Origin: Castanea sativa
Taxonomy: Eukaryota > Streptophyta > Magnoliopsida > Fagales > Fagaceae
Reading direction: 5' to 3'
DNA length: 64,000 bases
Assembly: GCF_040712315.1 (NCBI RefSeq)
Contig: NC_134017.1
Location: 1,828,001-1,892,000 of the forward strand
The notes below the pieces were generated by a model. It was not told the origin of the DNA, ran no database searches, and was given only the letters and a program-made list of their open reading frames with translations. Positions 55,080-64,000 of the stretch are shown here, piece after piece (the stretch's first letter is position 1; the number at the start of each line of letters is the position of its first letter). The translations under genes were made by a program, and so were the position numbers.

Positions 55080-55098
55080 TGGCGCCGTCTGTGGGAAA
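55080..55098 (+). other. Primer-binding site
   Basis: TGGCGCCGTCTGTGGGAAA. TGGCGCCGT is complementary to the 3' end of plant tRNA-Asp; the rest pairs less well. Reverse transcription starts here. Confidence 0.8.
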
Positions 55099-55157
55099 GA
55101 GGAAGAAAATCTTCTGATTATTTTTAGCCTCGCTCTATCCCTGAGACAAAGAGTTGC

Positions 55158-56258
55158 ATGGCACTCACCCGATCGATGGCGACGAACAACAATCAAGGCG
55201 ACGAACCACGTGCCACCGCTTTGGAAAGGCAGGTCCAAACGCTTGCGGCGGCGGTTGAGCGCCTCACTAAGCAAAATCATGATTTGGAAGAACAGTTGCG
55301 GCAAATAACCGCAAATCAAAGTGCACCACAGGAAGATCAGGAGGGCGCTAGCCCCGAAGGAAGGAACGTGGAAAGACCTGAGGGCAACAACGCTCCGACT
55401 AGACCCGAGCGACAAGAAACCAATCCACCACTTGCTTTAGAAACAGTGCCGACCCACATAGCCACCGAGATGCAGGAGATGAGGGAACGTATGGATGCCA
55501 TGATGAACGCCCTTAAGGGAAGGGTATCCAGCAATCTGGACGACCTAGTCCATAGAACGGATTCACCATTCACAGCGTTGGTGAATTCATACCCCGTCCC
55601 TTCGAAGTTTAAAATGCCCCATGTGGAAAACTATGACGGATCCAAGGACCCGTTGGATCACCTGGAGTCTTTCAGAACTCTAATGCATCTTCAGGGTGTA
55701 CCGGACGAGATCATGTGCAGGGCTTTCCTCACCACCTTGAAAGGGCCTGCGAGGGATTGGTACAGCAAGTTGACGCCTAATTCCATCGGCACTTTTAAGG
55801 AATTAGGTGCACAGTTCGTGTCACACTTCATTGGAAGTCATCGGCACAAGAGGTCTATTGCATGTATATTGGGAATTAAACAACGAGAGGGTGAGACTTT
55901 AAGGTCTTATATAGCCCGCTTTAATAAGGAATCCCTCTCGATAGACGAGGCCGACGACAAGACACTTGTGGCAGCATTCACAAACGGGTTACAAGAGGGT
56001 AAGTTCTTATTTTCCCTATGTAAGAATGACCCAAAGACTATGTCCGATGTCTATTACAGGGCGACGAAGTATATGAACGCGGAGGATGCCTTGCTGGCCA
56101 GAGAAGACTACAAACCAAAGAAAAGGGAGAGAGAGGAAGATATGAAACCGGATAACGGACGAAAAGTGGCTAGAACCAGAGATCGACCGAGAAGACCGGA
56201 GACCCAAACCGCCTTCAGGGAGGTTCACAAGTTTCACCCCCCTCACAGCCCCAATTGA
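55158..56258 (+). CDS. Gag polyprotein, main part
   Basis: ATG at 55,158 opens 366 codons. A coiled-coil-like start (ALERQVQTLAAAVERLTKQN) and an acidic/Pro-rich linker precede the retrotransposon gag domain at about residues 155-300: FKMPHVENYDGSKDPLDHLE, RAFLTTLKGPARDWYSKLTP, then ETLRSYIARFNKESLSIDEA and [15 protein letters not shown] basic tail follows. The frame shifts near 56,215-56,222: the expected continuation towards the zinc knuckle is in another frame, and this one ends in HPPHSPN. Forms the capsid-like particle. Confidence 0.88.
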   Translation: MALTRSMATNNNQGDEPRATALERQVQTLAAAVERLTKQNHDLEEQLRQITANQSAPQEDQEGASPEGRNVERPEGNNAPTRPERQETNPPLALETVPTHIATEMQEMRERMDAMMNALKGRVSSNLDDLVHRTDSPFTALVNSYPVPSKFKMPHVENYDGSKDPLDHLESFRTLMHLQGVPDEIMCRAFLTTLKGPARDWYSKLTPNSIGTFKELGAQFVSHFIGSHRHKRSIACILGIKQREGETLRSYIARFNKESLSIDEADDKTLVAAFTNGLQEGKFLFSLCKNDPKTMSDVYYRATKYMNAEDALLAREDYKPKKREREEDMKPDNGRKVARTRDRPRRPETQTAFREVHKFHPPHSPN

Positions 56259-56268
56259 CCAAGTACTA

Positions 56269-57400
56269 ATGCAAATCAAAGATGAAGGAAGCTTGACATT
56301 CCCGGGTAAGTTGAAGGGAGATCCGAACAAGAGGTCGAGAGATAGATATTGCCGCTTTCACCGGGACCACGGCCATGATACGACGGATTGTTTTGATTTG
56401 AAACAACAGATTGAAGCCCTTATAAGGCAAGGAAGGTTGCAAAGGTTCGTGAGGAAGGAAAGAACTGATCATCCTCAGGAGCAGAATCCTAGACGGGAAA
56501 ACGAGCGTCCCAGACCACCGGTAACAGACATACGGATGATAATGGGGGGCAACGCTTCAGTAGGATCGTCCAAGAAGGCCAGAAAGACTTATTTACGGAC
56601 GGTACAAAGTGTCCAATCGACGGGACCTTCATTAGAAAAAATACGGCGAAACGGCTCCAGCATCGAGTTTTTTGAAGACGAGGCCCGGCGCCTTCACCAC
56701 CCCCATGACGACGCGCTTGTGGTTAGCATCCAGGTAGGGGATTTCAACGTCCACCGAGTTCTAGTAGACAACGGGAGCTCAGCAGACATCCTTTACTATC
56801 CTGCGTTCCAGCAGATGGGGATTGCAAAGGAGCGCCTGATCCCGGCACGCGCGCCCCTCGTCGGCTTTGGGGGAACCCGAGTCCATCCTTTAGGATCCGT
56901 CACATTGGAGGTGACGGTAGGAGACTACCCACGACAAATAACTAAAAATGTCTCCTTTCTAGTGGTGGATTGTTCTTCAGCATACAACGCCATACTCGGA
57001 CGACCTACACTCAACGCATGGAAAGCCATCACTTCAACCTACCATCTGATGATCAAGTTTCCCACTGAACATGGGGTTGGAGAACTACGCGGAAATCAAG
57101 TAACTGCGAGGGAATGCTACGTGGCCATGATGGAGATGGATGACCCTGTACAGACAATGAGCATCGAAGAACAGAGAATAATGGCAGAACCCGTGGAGAC
57201 ATTGGAAGAAGTCCAACTAGATGATTCAAGGCCTGATCGAACCACCAGGATAGGAACCTCGGTCGACCAACTGATTCGACATGCGCTTTTAACGTTCCTC
57301 AAAGAGAACCAAGATGTGTTCGCATGGAGCCATGACGACATGCCGGGAATAGATCCAGCTGTCATAGTTCATAAATTGAATGTATCACCCTCCTTCCCCC
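56269..57400 (+). CDS. Gag zinc knuckle and aspartic protease
   Basis: A long open frame with YCRFHRDHGHDTTDC (CCHC-type knuckle, about residues 27-41), a basic linker, then the protease: VLVDNGSSADILYYPAFQ with the catalytic Asp in DNGSS, a flap-like region, and FLVVDCSSAYNAILGRPTLN. It runs to the RT junction DDMPGIDPAVIVHKLNVSP. The last 50 residues of the open frame (to 57,567) are out of frame: the true RT start is in another frame after about 57,390. The protease would cut Gag-Pol. Confidence 0.88.
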
Positions 57401-58262
57401 GGTCAGACAAAAGAAACGCGTGTTTGCCCCTGGCGAGATCGGGCCGCAGCAGAGGAAGTGCGGAAGCTACGAGAAGCGGACTTCATACGAGAGGTGTACT
57501 ACCCAGACTGGCTGGCGAACGTGGTAATGGTCAAAAAGTCAAATGGGAAGTGGAGAATGTGCGTTGATTTCACGGATCTGAACAAAGCATGCCCTAAAGA
57601 CAGTTACCCGCTCCCACGGATTGACGCCTTAGTCGACTCAACCGCAAAACATGAGTTGTTGAGCTTCATGGACGCCTTCTCGGGGTACAACCAGTTAAGT
57701 TGGAGAAGACAGATCAAGAGAAGACATCATTCGTGACGAGTCAAGGGCTTTTTTGCTATAAGGTGATGCCATTCGGGCTCAAGAATGCAGGAGCCACATA
57801 CCAAAGATTAATGAACAAGATGTTCGAGCACCAGATTGGCCGAAACGTCCAAGTCTACGTAGATGACATGTTGGTAAAAAGCGTAAAAGCGTCGGATCAT
57901 CTGAGGGACCTCCAGGAGACTTTCGACACTCTTCGAACGTACAAAATGAAGCTGAACCCAAGCAAATGCACATTCGGAGTAACTTCTGGAAAGTTCTTAG
58001 GGTTCATGGTGTCCCAGCGGGGCATCGAGGTCAACCCCGAGAAAGTAAAAGCAATAATGGATCTAGCTCCTCCAAGGACAGTGAAGGAAGTGCAAAGCCT
58101 GACAGGGAAGATAGCAGCCTTGAATAGGTTTGTATCAAGAGCAACAGACAAGTGTCTCCCTTTCTTTAGGACGCTAAGGAGATCTTTTGAATGGACGGAC
58201 GAATGCCAAAGAGCATTTGAAGAGTTGAAGGCATATCTCTCCGTGCCCCACCGTTGCTAAGC
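57400..58262 (+). pseudogene. Reverse transcriptase, in at least three frames
   Basis: After breaks at about 57,393 and 57,433 the frame reads RAAAEEVRKLREADFIREVY, VVMVKKSNGKWRMCVDFTDL and DAFSGYNQ; another break at about 57,697 leads to FCYKVMPFGLKNAGATYQRL and VYVDDMLVKS, the intact YVDD active site. It goes on to LGFMVSQRGIEVNPEKV and LPFFRTLRRSFEWTDECQ, then stops at 58,258. All breaks look like one-base changes. Domain content is complete, reading frame is not. Confidence 0.88.
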
Positions 58263-58774
58263 CCGTCTACGCCGGGGGAGGAATTATTCCTGCACCGGCT
58301 GTCTCATCGGCGGCGGTAAGTGCGGCTCTCATTAGAGAAGAAAGGAAGGTACGAAGCCCGTCTACTTTGTAAGCCGGGCGCTACGAGGCGCGAGAGGAAA
58401 GGTACCCACGGATGGAAAAACTCGCCTTCGCGCTTGTAACTGCAGCCCGAAAACCGAAACCGTATTTTCAAGCACACGCAATAATAGTCCCTGACGGATC
58501 AACCATTGCGGAGAGCAATGAACAATCCTGAAGCCGGCTGGACGGATGGCCTTGTGGGCAATCGAGCCGAGCGAGTACGATATCCAATACCGGCCACGAA
58601 CAGTGTGAAAGGACAAATATTGGCGGACTTTATTGCGGAGTTCACTACACATGAGGAGCGAGGGGGCGGCGAGAGGAGCCCACATGGAGAATTCACACAG
58701 ACGGATCCTCCAATAAGCATGCGGGAGGAGTCGGAGTTGTACTCCATACCCCAGAAGGAGATAAGATTGAATGT
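58263..58774 (+). pseudogene. RT-RNase H connection and RNase H start, multiply frameshifted
   Basis: Recognisable pieces in changing frames include VSAALIREER, ERYPRMEKLAFALVTAAR, KPYFQAHAIIV, RRAMNNPEA, GQILADFIAEFT and HTDGSSNKHAGGVGVVLHTP. The last has the first catalytic Asp of RNase H (TDGSS). At least three breaks lie between 58,255 and 58,690. Confidence 0.8.
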
Positions 58775-60391
58775 ATGATCCGTCTGGAGTTCCCTACTAC
58801 GAATAATGAAGCGGAGTATGAGGCCCTGATGGTGGGATTGGAGCTTGCAATAGCGGCTGGGGCCAGGAAGGCAGTGGTATACTCCGATTCCCAAATCGTA
58901 GCTAGCCAAGTTAATGGGAGTTATGATTGCAGGAGTGAACGAATGAGAAAGTACCTCGGAGAAGTGAAGGGTCGAACTAATGACCTCCAATTCACAATAA
59001 CTCAAATCCCGAGAGAAGAGAACCAAGAAGCGGATCGACTTGCAAAGGCTGCTTCGGCCGAACCTATGGTTATCCCAGAACAGGTATTATCCTTTGTCCA
59101 ATATTCGTCGTTGCTAGATAACGTTCAGGTGCAGGAGTTAACCACTGAAGACGATTGGACGATTCCAATTGTGACATACCTCAAGGACGGGAAGCTTCCA
59201 GACGGGAAGGAAGAAGCTAGGAAACTGAAGGTTAGAGCTGCCCGATTCATACTAATCAAAGGCATCCTCTACAAAAGAGGATTCTCCCGACCATATCTAA
59301 GATGCCTAGGCCATGACGAAGCAGATTATGTAATGAGGGAAGTTCATGAAGGGATTTGTGGAAACCACTCAGGATCGAGGTCTCTGGTACACAAGCTACT
59401 CAGAGCTGGGTATTATTGGCCGACAATGCAGAAGGATGCCCATATTTACGTGAGAGCCTGCGATAAGTGTCAACGGTTCGGCAATCTTATTAGGCAGCCA
59501 ACAGAGGAACTCACACCCATGACGGCCCCATGGCCGTTCGCACAATGGGGATTGGACATCATGGGTCCATTTCCAATGGCTGCAAGACAACTGAAGTTCC
59601 TGGTAGTAGGAATCGACTACTTCACCAAATGGGTGGAAGCAGAAGCTCTTGCTACAATCACGGAGAAAAATATTCGCAACTTTGTATGGAGAAATATTAT
59701 CTGCCGATATGGGATCCCGAGAGTACTCGTGTCGGACAATGGGAAGCAATTCGACAACGATGCGTTCCGAGACTTTTGTTCTCAGCTAGGAATCAAGAAT
59801 CACTATTCGTCACCCGCTCATCCACAGGCTAATGGACAAGTTGAAGTCACGAACCGGTCCTTGTTAAAGATCATCAAGACCCGGCTCGAGGGGGCAAAGG
59901 GCATATGGCCGGACGAGTTACCAAGTGTCTTATGGGCGTACAGAACGACGGCAAGAACGCCAACGGGAGAAACACCGTTTCGATTGGCGTTTGGTGCTGA
60001 AGCCCTCATACCGGCAGAAGTAGGTTTGACGAGCTACCGCGTGGAAAGCTATGACGAGAATGAGAATGCTGAAGCATTACGTCTAGAGCTTGACCTTGTT
60101 GACGAAGTCAGGGCAACGGCGGCTCAAAGACTGGCGCGGTACCAGGACATGATGGCAAAACACTACAATTCTAAGGTTCGGCACCGGGACTTCAAAGTCG
60201 GAGATCTAGTGTTACGAAAAGTGCTTGGCGCTACGAAAGATGCATCCCCTGGGAAAGCCGGGTCCCAATCGGGAAGGCCCGTACCGAATCATTTCATGGC
60301 ACAGAAGGGAACGTACTACTTGGAGACATTAGACGGAAAGAAGTTGAGCCATCCCCGGAACACGGAGCACCCGAAGAAGTACTACCAATAG
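58775..60391 (+). CDS. RNase H (C-terminal part) and integrase
   Basis: Open for 538 codons; its frame also holds the RNase H start upstream, so 58,775 is only a start codon inside the domain. RNase H: NNEAEYEAL (Glu), VVYSDSQIVASQV (Asp), EENQEADRLAKAA (Asp). Integrase: zinc-binding HEGICGNH..CDKCQRFGN, catalytic Asp in WGLDIMGPFP, Asp in LVSDNGKQFDND, Glu in HPQANGQVEVTNR, all intact. The C-terminal part ends RNTEHPKKYYQ with no chromodomain. It would insert the DNA copy into the genome. This is the best preserved part of pol. Confidence 0.9.
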   Translation: MIRLEFPTTNNEAEYEALMVGLELAIAAGARKAVVYSDSQIVASQVNGSYDCRSERMRKYLGEVKGRTNDLQFTITQIPREENQEADRLAKAASAEPMVIPEQVLSFVQYSSLLDNVQVQELTTEDDWTIPIVTYLKDGKLPDGKEEARKLKVRAARFILIKGILYKRGFSRPYLRCLGHDEADYVMREVHEGICGNHSGSRSLVHKLLRAGYYWPTMQKDAHIYVRACDKCQRFGNLIRQPTEELTPMTAPWPFAQWGLDIMGPFPMAARQLKFLVVGIDYFTKWVEAEALATITEKNIRNFVWRNIICRYGIPRVLVSDNGKQFDNDAFRDFCSQLGIKNHYSSPAHPQANGQVEVTNRSLLKIIKTRLEGAKGIWPDELPSVLWAYRTTARTPTGETPFRLAFGAEALIPAEVGLTSYRVESYDENENAEALRLELDLVDEVRATAAQRLARYQDMMAKHYNSKVRHRDFKVGDLVLRKVLGATKDASPGKAGSQSGRPVPNHFMAQKGTYYLETLDGKKLSHPRNTEHPKKYYQ

Positions 60392-60540
60392 TGCGGCGAG
60401 TCACAACACCTAGGCCGCCTTACTTTTCGCCTTAGTTTCAGACAGTTGTAGTTTTTACTCTTTAGACAGCTTTTCTTTTTCATGAACAATTTGGTTTATT
60501 GAACTTATGGGAGGAATTTTTTAAATAAATGCATGCTGAT

Positions 60541-60960
60541 GAAAACCTACAAGTCCACATAGTGGACGGATCACCCAAAGGGTGAAGACCTACAAGTCCA
60601 CATAGTGGACGGATCACCCAAAGGGTGAAGAACCTACAAGTCCACATAGTGGACGGATCACCCAAAGGGTGAAGAGCCTACAAGTCCACAAAGTGGACGG
60701 ATCACCCAAAGGGTGAGAAACCTACAAGTCCACAAAGTGGACGAATCACCCAAAGGGTGAGAAACCTACAAGTCCACAAAATGGACGGATCACCCACAGG
60801 GTGAGAAATTTACGAGTCCACAAACTGGACGGATCACCCAAAGGGTGAAAAACCTAAAGTTCACAAAGTGGACGGATCACCCACAGGGTGAGAAACCTAC
60901 ACGTCCACAAAGTGGACGGATCACCCAAAGAGAAAGAAATCTAGTTCGAAAAATGAACGG
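60541..60960 (+). repeat. Tandem array, about nine units of ~44 bp, in the 3' region of the element
   Basis: Unit: AACCTACAAGTCCACAAAGT then GGACGGATCACCCAAAGGGTGAG. It holds two short inverted repeats, TCCAC..GTGGA and CACCC..GGGTG, so each unit can form two hairpins. Copies get more diverged to the right. Lies between integrase and the antisense gene. Confidence 0.92.
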
Positions 60961-61136
60961 TTAGCAAAAATACATTTGAAAGGCCATTCATCAAGTGGAC
61001 GGGTTACTGAAAGTACGACGGATAATGAGCAAGCAACATGCAATAAAAGATTCGATAAATCAAAGTTAAAATTACAAATGACGGATTAAATAAAGTTCTC
61101 TTACAACGGTAAAAACTTTTACAAAAAGCAAGTGTC

Positions 61137-63285
61137 CTATTCATCCTTAGGAGGAGAGTTCTCGACCATTGGACCGTCATTTGGCTGGCTAGGAGGTGGA
61201 ACTTCGCCTTCGTCGGCTGGAGCAACCGACGGCAAATACTTCTTCTGTACTTTCCGAACGGACGGATTGTGCAAGCGTTTGCCCTTGGGCGTCAATGGAT
61301 ATATGGGATACGTCCAGGTCGTGGTACGATGACTTCACCTGACGGATGGCGTCATCGAACCCGTCAGCAAAGGAGCTCCCCAGCTCCGTCAGAAGGAGTT
61401 CAGAATCCCGGTATTCTAGAATGGCCATCTCCTTCGCGTTGTGAAGCTTGGATGTTGTCTCCGTCAGCTGCTTCTCCTTGTCCTTCAATATCTCACGAAG
61501 ATGCCCGTTCTCCTTTTCCACCTCCTCTCCGACCTCGCTCCGAGCATTTGAGCTTTCGTCCATATTGATCTTGTAGGTCTTCAACTCGTGCAGCTCATCC
61601 TCCATCGTCTTGCCTTTCTTTCTCGTACGGTCCATAGATGTATCGTGATTGAGACAACGGCCAAGAAGCCCTTTCATCATCACCATGGCCTGAAAGCAAA
61701 GTACAATGTCATGACGGATGTGAAGAAACTTAGCAACAATACTAGACGGATTCAAGATTACCCGTGCAAGGGTGAAAAGACCCGTCTCACCCATCGCCTC
61801 CGTTGAATGGTTGCCAAGGTCCGCATAGTCGTCACCGTCGGCATAGACGACATCTTCTCCAGGCGTAGCTAGAATCCTCCCGAAGAGGACGGGTGGTTTC
61901 TCTCCTTCCGGGCCTTTCATAAAGCCCTTTCCTTTTCCATGCTTCGACAACTATCTTCTCTCGCCTCCAAGGCCACGACGGTTCGCAGGTCTTTTGCTTC
62001 TTGGGAGGACGGTCCGTTTTTTCAACTTGAATCCGTTTTGACGGTACATGAGGGACCGTCCCCTTTGTTTGACCTCCCTCTTGTTTTTTCTTCGCCGCCC
62101 GTTGCTTAATGAATGCTTTCCTCCCGGCGGCGTCCATCTCTCGTAAATCAAAGACGGATGAGAAGGGAAAAATAAAAGTAAAATAAGAGAAAAATTAAAG
62201 ACGGGTATAATGTTGACGGACTTACGTTTTCGAATTCTGTTATCGTATTGACGGGCAGCGGATGAAGGTTCTGGTCCGTCACAATACCAGTGAAGCGTGT
62301 CGAGTGTGACGAGTTGAGCCCAAGTCCTCTCTTGCAATTTTGTTTTGTTGAAGATTTTCTCCGTAAAATTCCACCGCTCCAAATCAACTTGTGGACGGTC
62401 CCGCGCTGCAATAAAGGACGGTTAGGCCTAAAAGAAAAAATGAAAACAAACTTCAAAGACTGGACGGAAGCAAAAGGGATACACATACCCGACGGAGGCA
62501 TTATGCCCCATGTTGTGTCGACGGGCATATTAGTTACATCTCCTGGATGACACATCCATTCGTCCCCTTCTAAAAAGAAGTAACGGCTCTTCCGCCTCTG
62601 TTCGAGTCCGGAGTGTCACCGACGAGCCTCAATAAAGGACTTCTAGCCGCGAAGCTATACATCCCCTTGGACTTAACAATCTCTCGTCGGACGGTAACAA
62701 TGGAAAAATTCTTCCACCGTCAACCTTCGGGAACCGTCGGACATTGCCCCGTACAAAACCTCAACCCCAATGAACACTCTCCGGGCATTGGGGGAGATTT
62801 GGGTGACGGACGTACCAAGGTATTGAAGAAGTCGACGGTGAAGAGAACTTAATGGAAACCCGAGCCCCGCCTTTAAAGCTTGCTCGTAGATCCCAACACC
62901 GTCTACTCCCTTGTAGTAGCATTTCTCGGATTTTGGGAAGACGCGGACGGATGTTATCCGGTATTTGATACTTGGTCCTAAGTGAGTTGAGTTGGGATTC
63001 AGTCATGGACGACATAAAATAATTTACCGTCCGCAGAGGCAAGATGACGAATTCCCTAAGGCCATCTGGGCCAATTATTGACTGGACGGGGGGATCAACG
63101 CCGTCCAAGCTACTACTGGACGACTCTGAACTCTCTGTCTCTATACCACCGTCAAGGGAAGAAGAGGTACTTGACGAATTCCTCTCTTCACTAGAAGTGT
63201 CAGGATCTCTTGGACCTGACGGAAACTTTTCATCGTAGCCCGCCCCCTCGCGGGCAAACGACTGATTACTGGACGCACTAGACAT
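61137..63285 (-). CDS. Spliced antisense gene of the Tat element (Transposase_28-like, coiled-coil tail), frame-broken
   Basis: From ATG at 63,285: a Ser/Asp/Glu-rich start, then SSMTESQLNSLRTKYQIPDN, a block with SPNARRVFIGVEVLYG and RRLTVEEFFHCYRP, then DEWMCHPGD; this order is that of plant 'putative gypsy type transposon' proteins. Introns fit GT-AG at 62,406-62,488, 62,140-62,225 and 61,690-61,761, and the exons around the first two join in frame. Exon 2 has ERTWAQLVTLDTLHWYCDGP. The last exon holds ADLGNHSTEAMGETGLF and a predicted coiled coil, then an acidic end; the likely stop is at 61,137 in one frame or 61,189 in another. Frame breaks lie near 62,935, 62,685, 62,594 and probably 61,950. 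Role unknown. Confidence 0.75.
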
Positions 63286-63726
63286 TACCTACATTTATGA
63301 CGGTATAACCTAAGATACCGACGGTTCTAAAGAAAGTACATATACTTAAAATAGTGAAATTCAGAGAAAGACGGAGAAAGGTTTGTAACACATACCGGAT
63401 TGAGACGGTTTCAGACGAGTAGCGACGGACGGATCTGCTGAAATGGCAGGAAGACACGATTGTTATGACGGTTGTGCTCTGCTCGCAAGTTTTTGATATG
63501 AGGATAAAATGAGGAGAGAAAAATCTGGCTTTTTATAGAACAGAGGGCACGGAATACGAAGCGACGCCTCGTTTTGGGGAAATAGCCAATCCACGAGGGC
63601 CACGTGCTCTTCGTCAGAAATACAGGCCACGTGTCATCCGTCATGGTATGCCAAGGCCGTCCCCATTTAATACATTGCTTTTAGTCATTCCATGGATCCG
63701 TCAGAATATAAGGACGGATCCAAGGA
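63286..63726. other. Promoter side of the antisense gene and 3' region of the element
   Basis: On the minus strand CTTTTTATAGAACAG.. reads as CTATAAAAAG, a TATA-like box at about 63,529-63,538, suitably upstream of the antisense ATG. Otherwise no gene. Confidence 0.4.
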
Positions 63727-63738
63727 CTGAAGGGGGCA
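63727..63738 (+). other. Polypurine tract
   Basis: TGAAGGGGGCAAC directly before the 3' LTR; primes plus-strand synthesis. Confidence 0.7.
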
Positions 63739-63740
63739 AC

Positions 63741-64000
63741 TGAAGGGGATAAAAATAGTAAATGGATGGACAGAGATGACGGGTCGACACCATGAGTGAC
63801 CCAGCTATGACGGTTGGGTGTTGCTGAATATCCGTCCTGTATAAATTAATTATGGCTGCCACGTGGCATGTCGTTTGATACATTTCGGATAAGCCTTTGC
63901 TTTATCCCCACGCAAACGTGTATATTTGGACTTCTTGCGACGCACGTTTGGGAAGACTCCTATATGGAAAGGAACTTGAGAAGGAAGTTGTATCCTTAAA
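63741..64000 (+). mobile_element. 3' LTR of the right-hand Tat element, first 260 bp
   Basis: Identical to 54,582-54,841 base by base; the remaining ~236 bp and the target duplication lie beyond the window. Confidence 0.95.

Larger units (their letters stand above)
54582..64000 (+). mobile_element. Young Ty3/gypsy Tat-type retrotransposon, cut by the right window edge
   Basis: 5' LTR, primer site, gag, protease, reverse transcriptase, RNase H, integrase, tandem array, antisense gene, purine tract and the first 260 bp of the 3' LTR are all present, in Tat order. The visible LTR parts are identical, so insertion or LTR conversion was very recent. Yet gag-pol has at least six frame breaks and the antisense gene at least three. 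About 9.2 kb separates the two LTR starts. Confidence 0.93.

Noticed and set aside
54738..55127. 129-codon plus frame
   Set aside because: Lies within the LTR and across the primer site of the Tat element.
59396..60009. Minus-strand frames opposite integrase
   Set aside because: Mirror frames of a strong plus-strand coding region.
60480..60665. Array looking at first like CRISPR (even spacing, inner palindrome)
   Set aside because: Units are continuous with no unique spacers, and it lies in a plant retrotransposon.

Overview
This is a piece of an AT-rich flowering-plant nuclear genome, most likely a eudicot and possibly a woody one. It is packed with transposable elements, has spliced small genes with GT-AG introns, many A/T tracts and microsatellites, and no operons. 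The species cannot be fixed from the sequence.

Left edge (1-6.6 kb): an old, broken Ty3/gypsy element of the Tat type on the minus strand. In element order it has an LTR part, a primer-binding site, gag, protease, reverse transcriptase/RNase H, integrase, a ~70-bp tandem repeat array and the tail of an antisense ORF. It continues off the left end. Right edge (54.6-64 kb): a second, young Tat-type element on the plus strand with the same layout. Its 496-bp 5' LTR is identical to the 260 bp of 3' LTR that are visible, it has a ~44-bp tandem array after integrase, and it carries a spliced antisense gene of the Transposase_28-like ('putative gypsy type transposon') kind. Both coding strands carry many single-base frame breaks despite the identical LTRs.

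Middle (6.6-54.6 kb): no large conserved host gene is visible. There is a dispersed cluster of small genes and gene remnants encoding short proteins with one hydrophobic segment. The clearest is a three-exon gene at 24,333-24,937 (141 aa) built from a duplicated exon-intron module. Others lie at 10.4, 18.3, 43.6-43.9 (minus strand), 48.5, 50.4-50.9, 51.75 and 53.4 kb. Several share upstream or downstream non-coding blocks, which points to repeated local duplication. In the two members with a clear two-exon model, and in the three-exon gene, the start codon sits at the very end of exon 1, just before a GTGAG donor. I do not recognise the family.

Inserted in this cluster are a LINE 3' fragment, a tRNA-like SINE, a TRIM (348 bp), a solo LTR, Mutator-like elements with long inverted repeats, Tourist-like elements with TTA/TAA target duplications (one with a Mutator-like element nested in it), two hAT-like elements with 7-8 bp target duplications, and many minisatellites. 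Intervals not listed as genes were scanned by eye in both strands; no tRNA, rRNA or CRISPR was seen.
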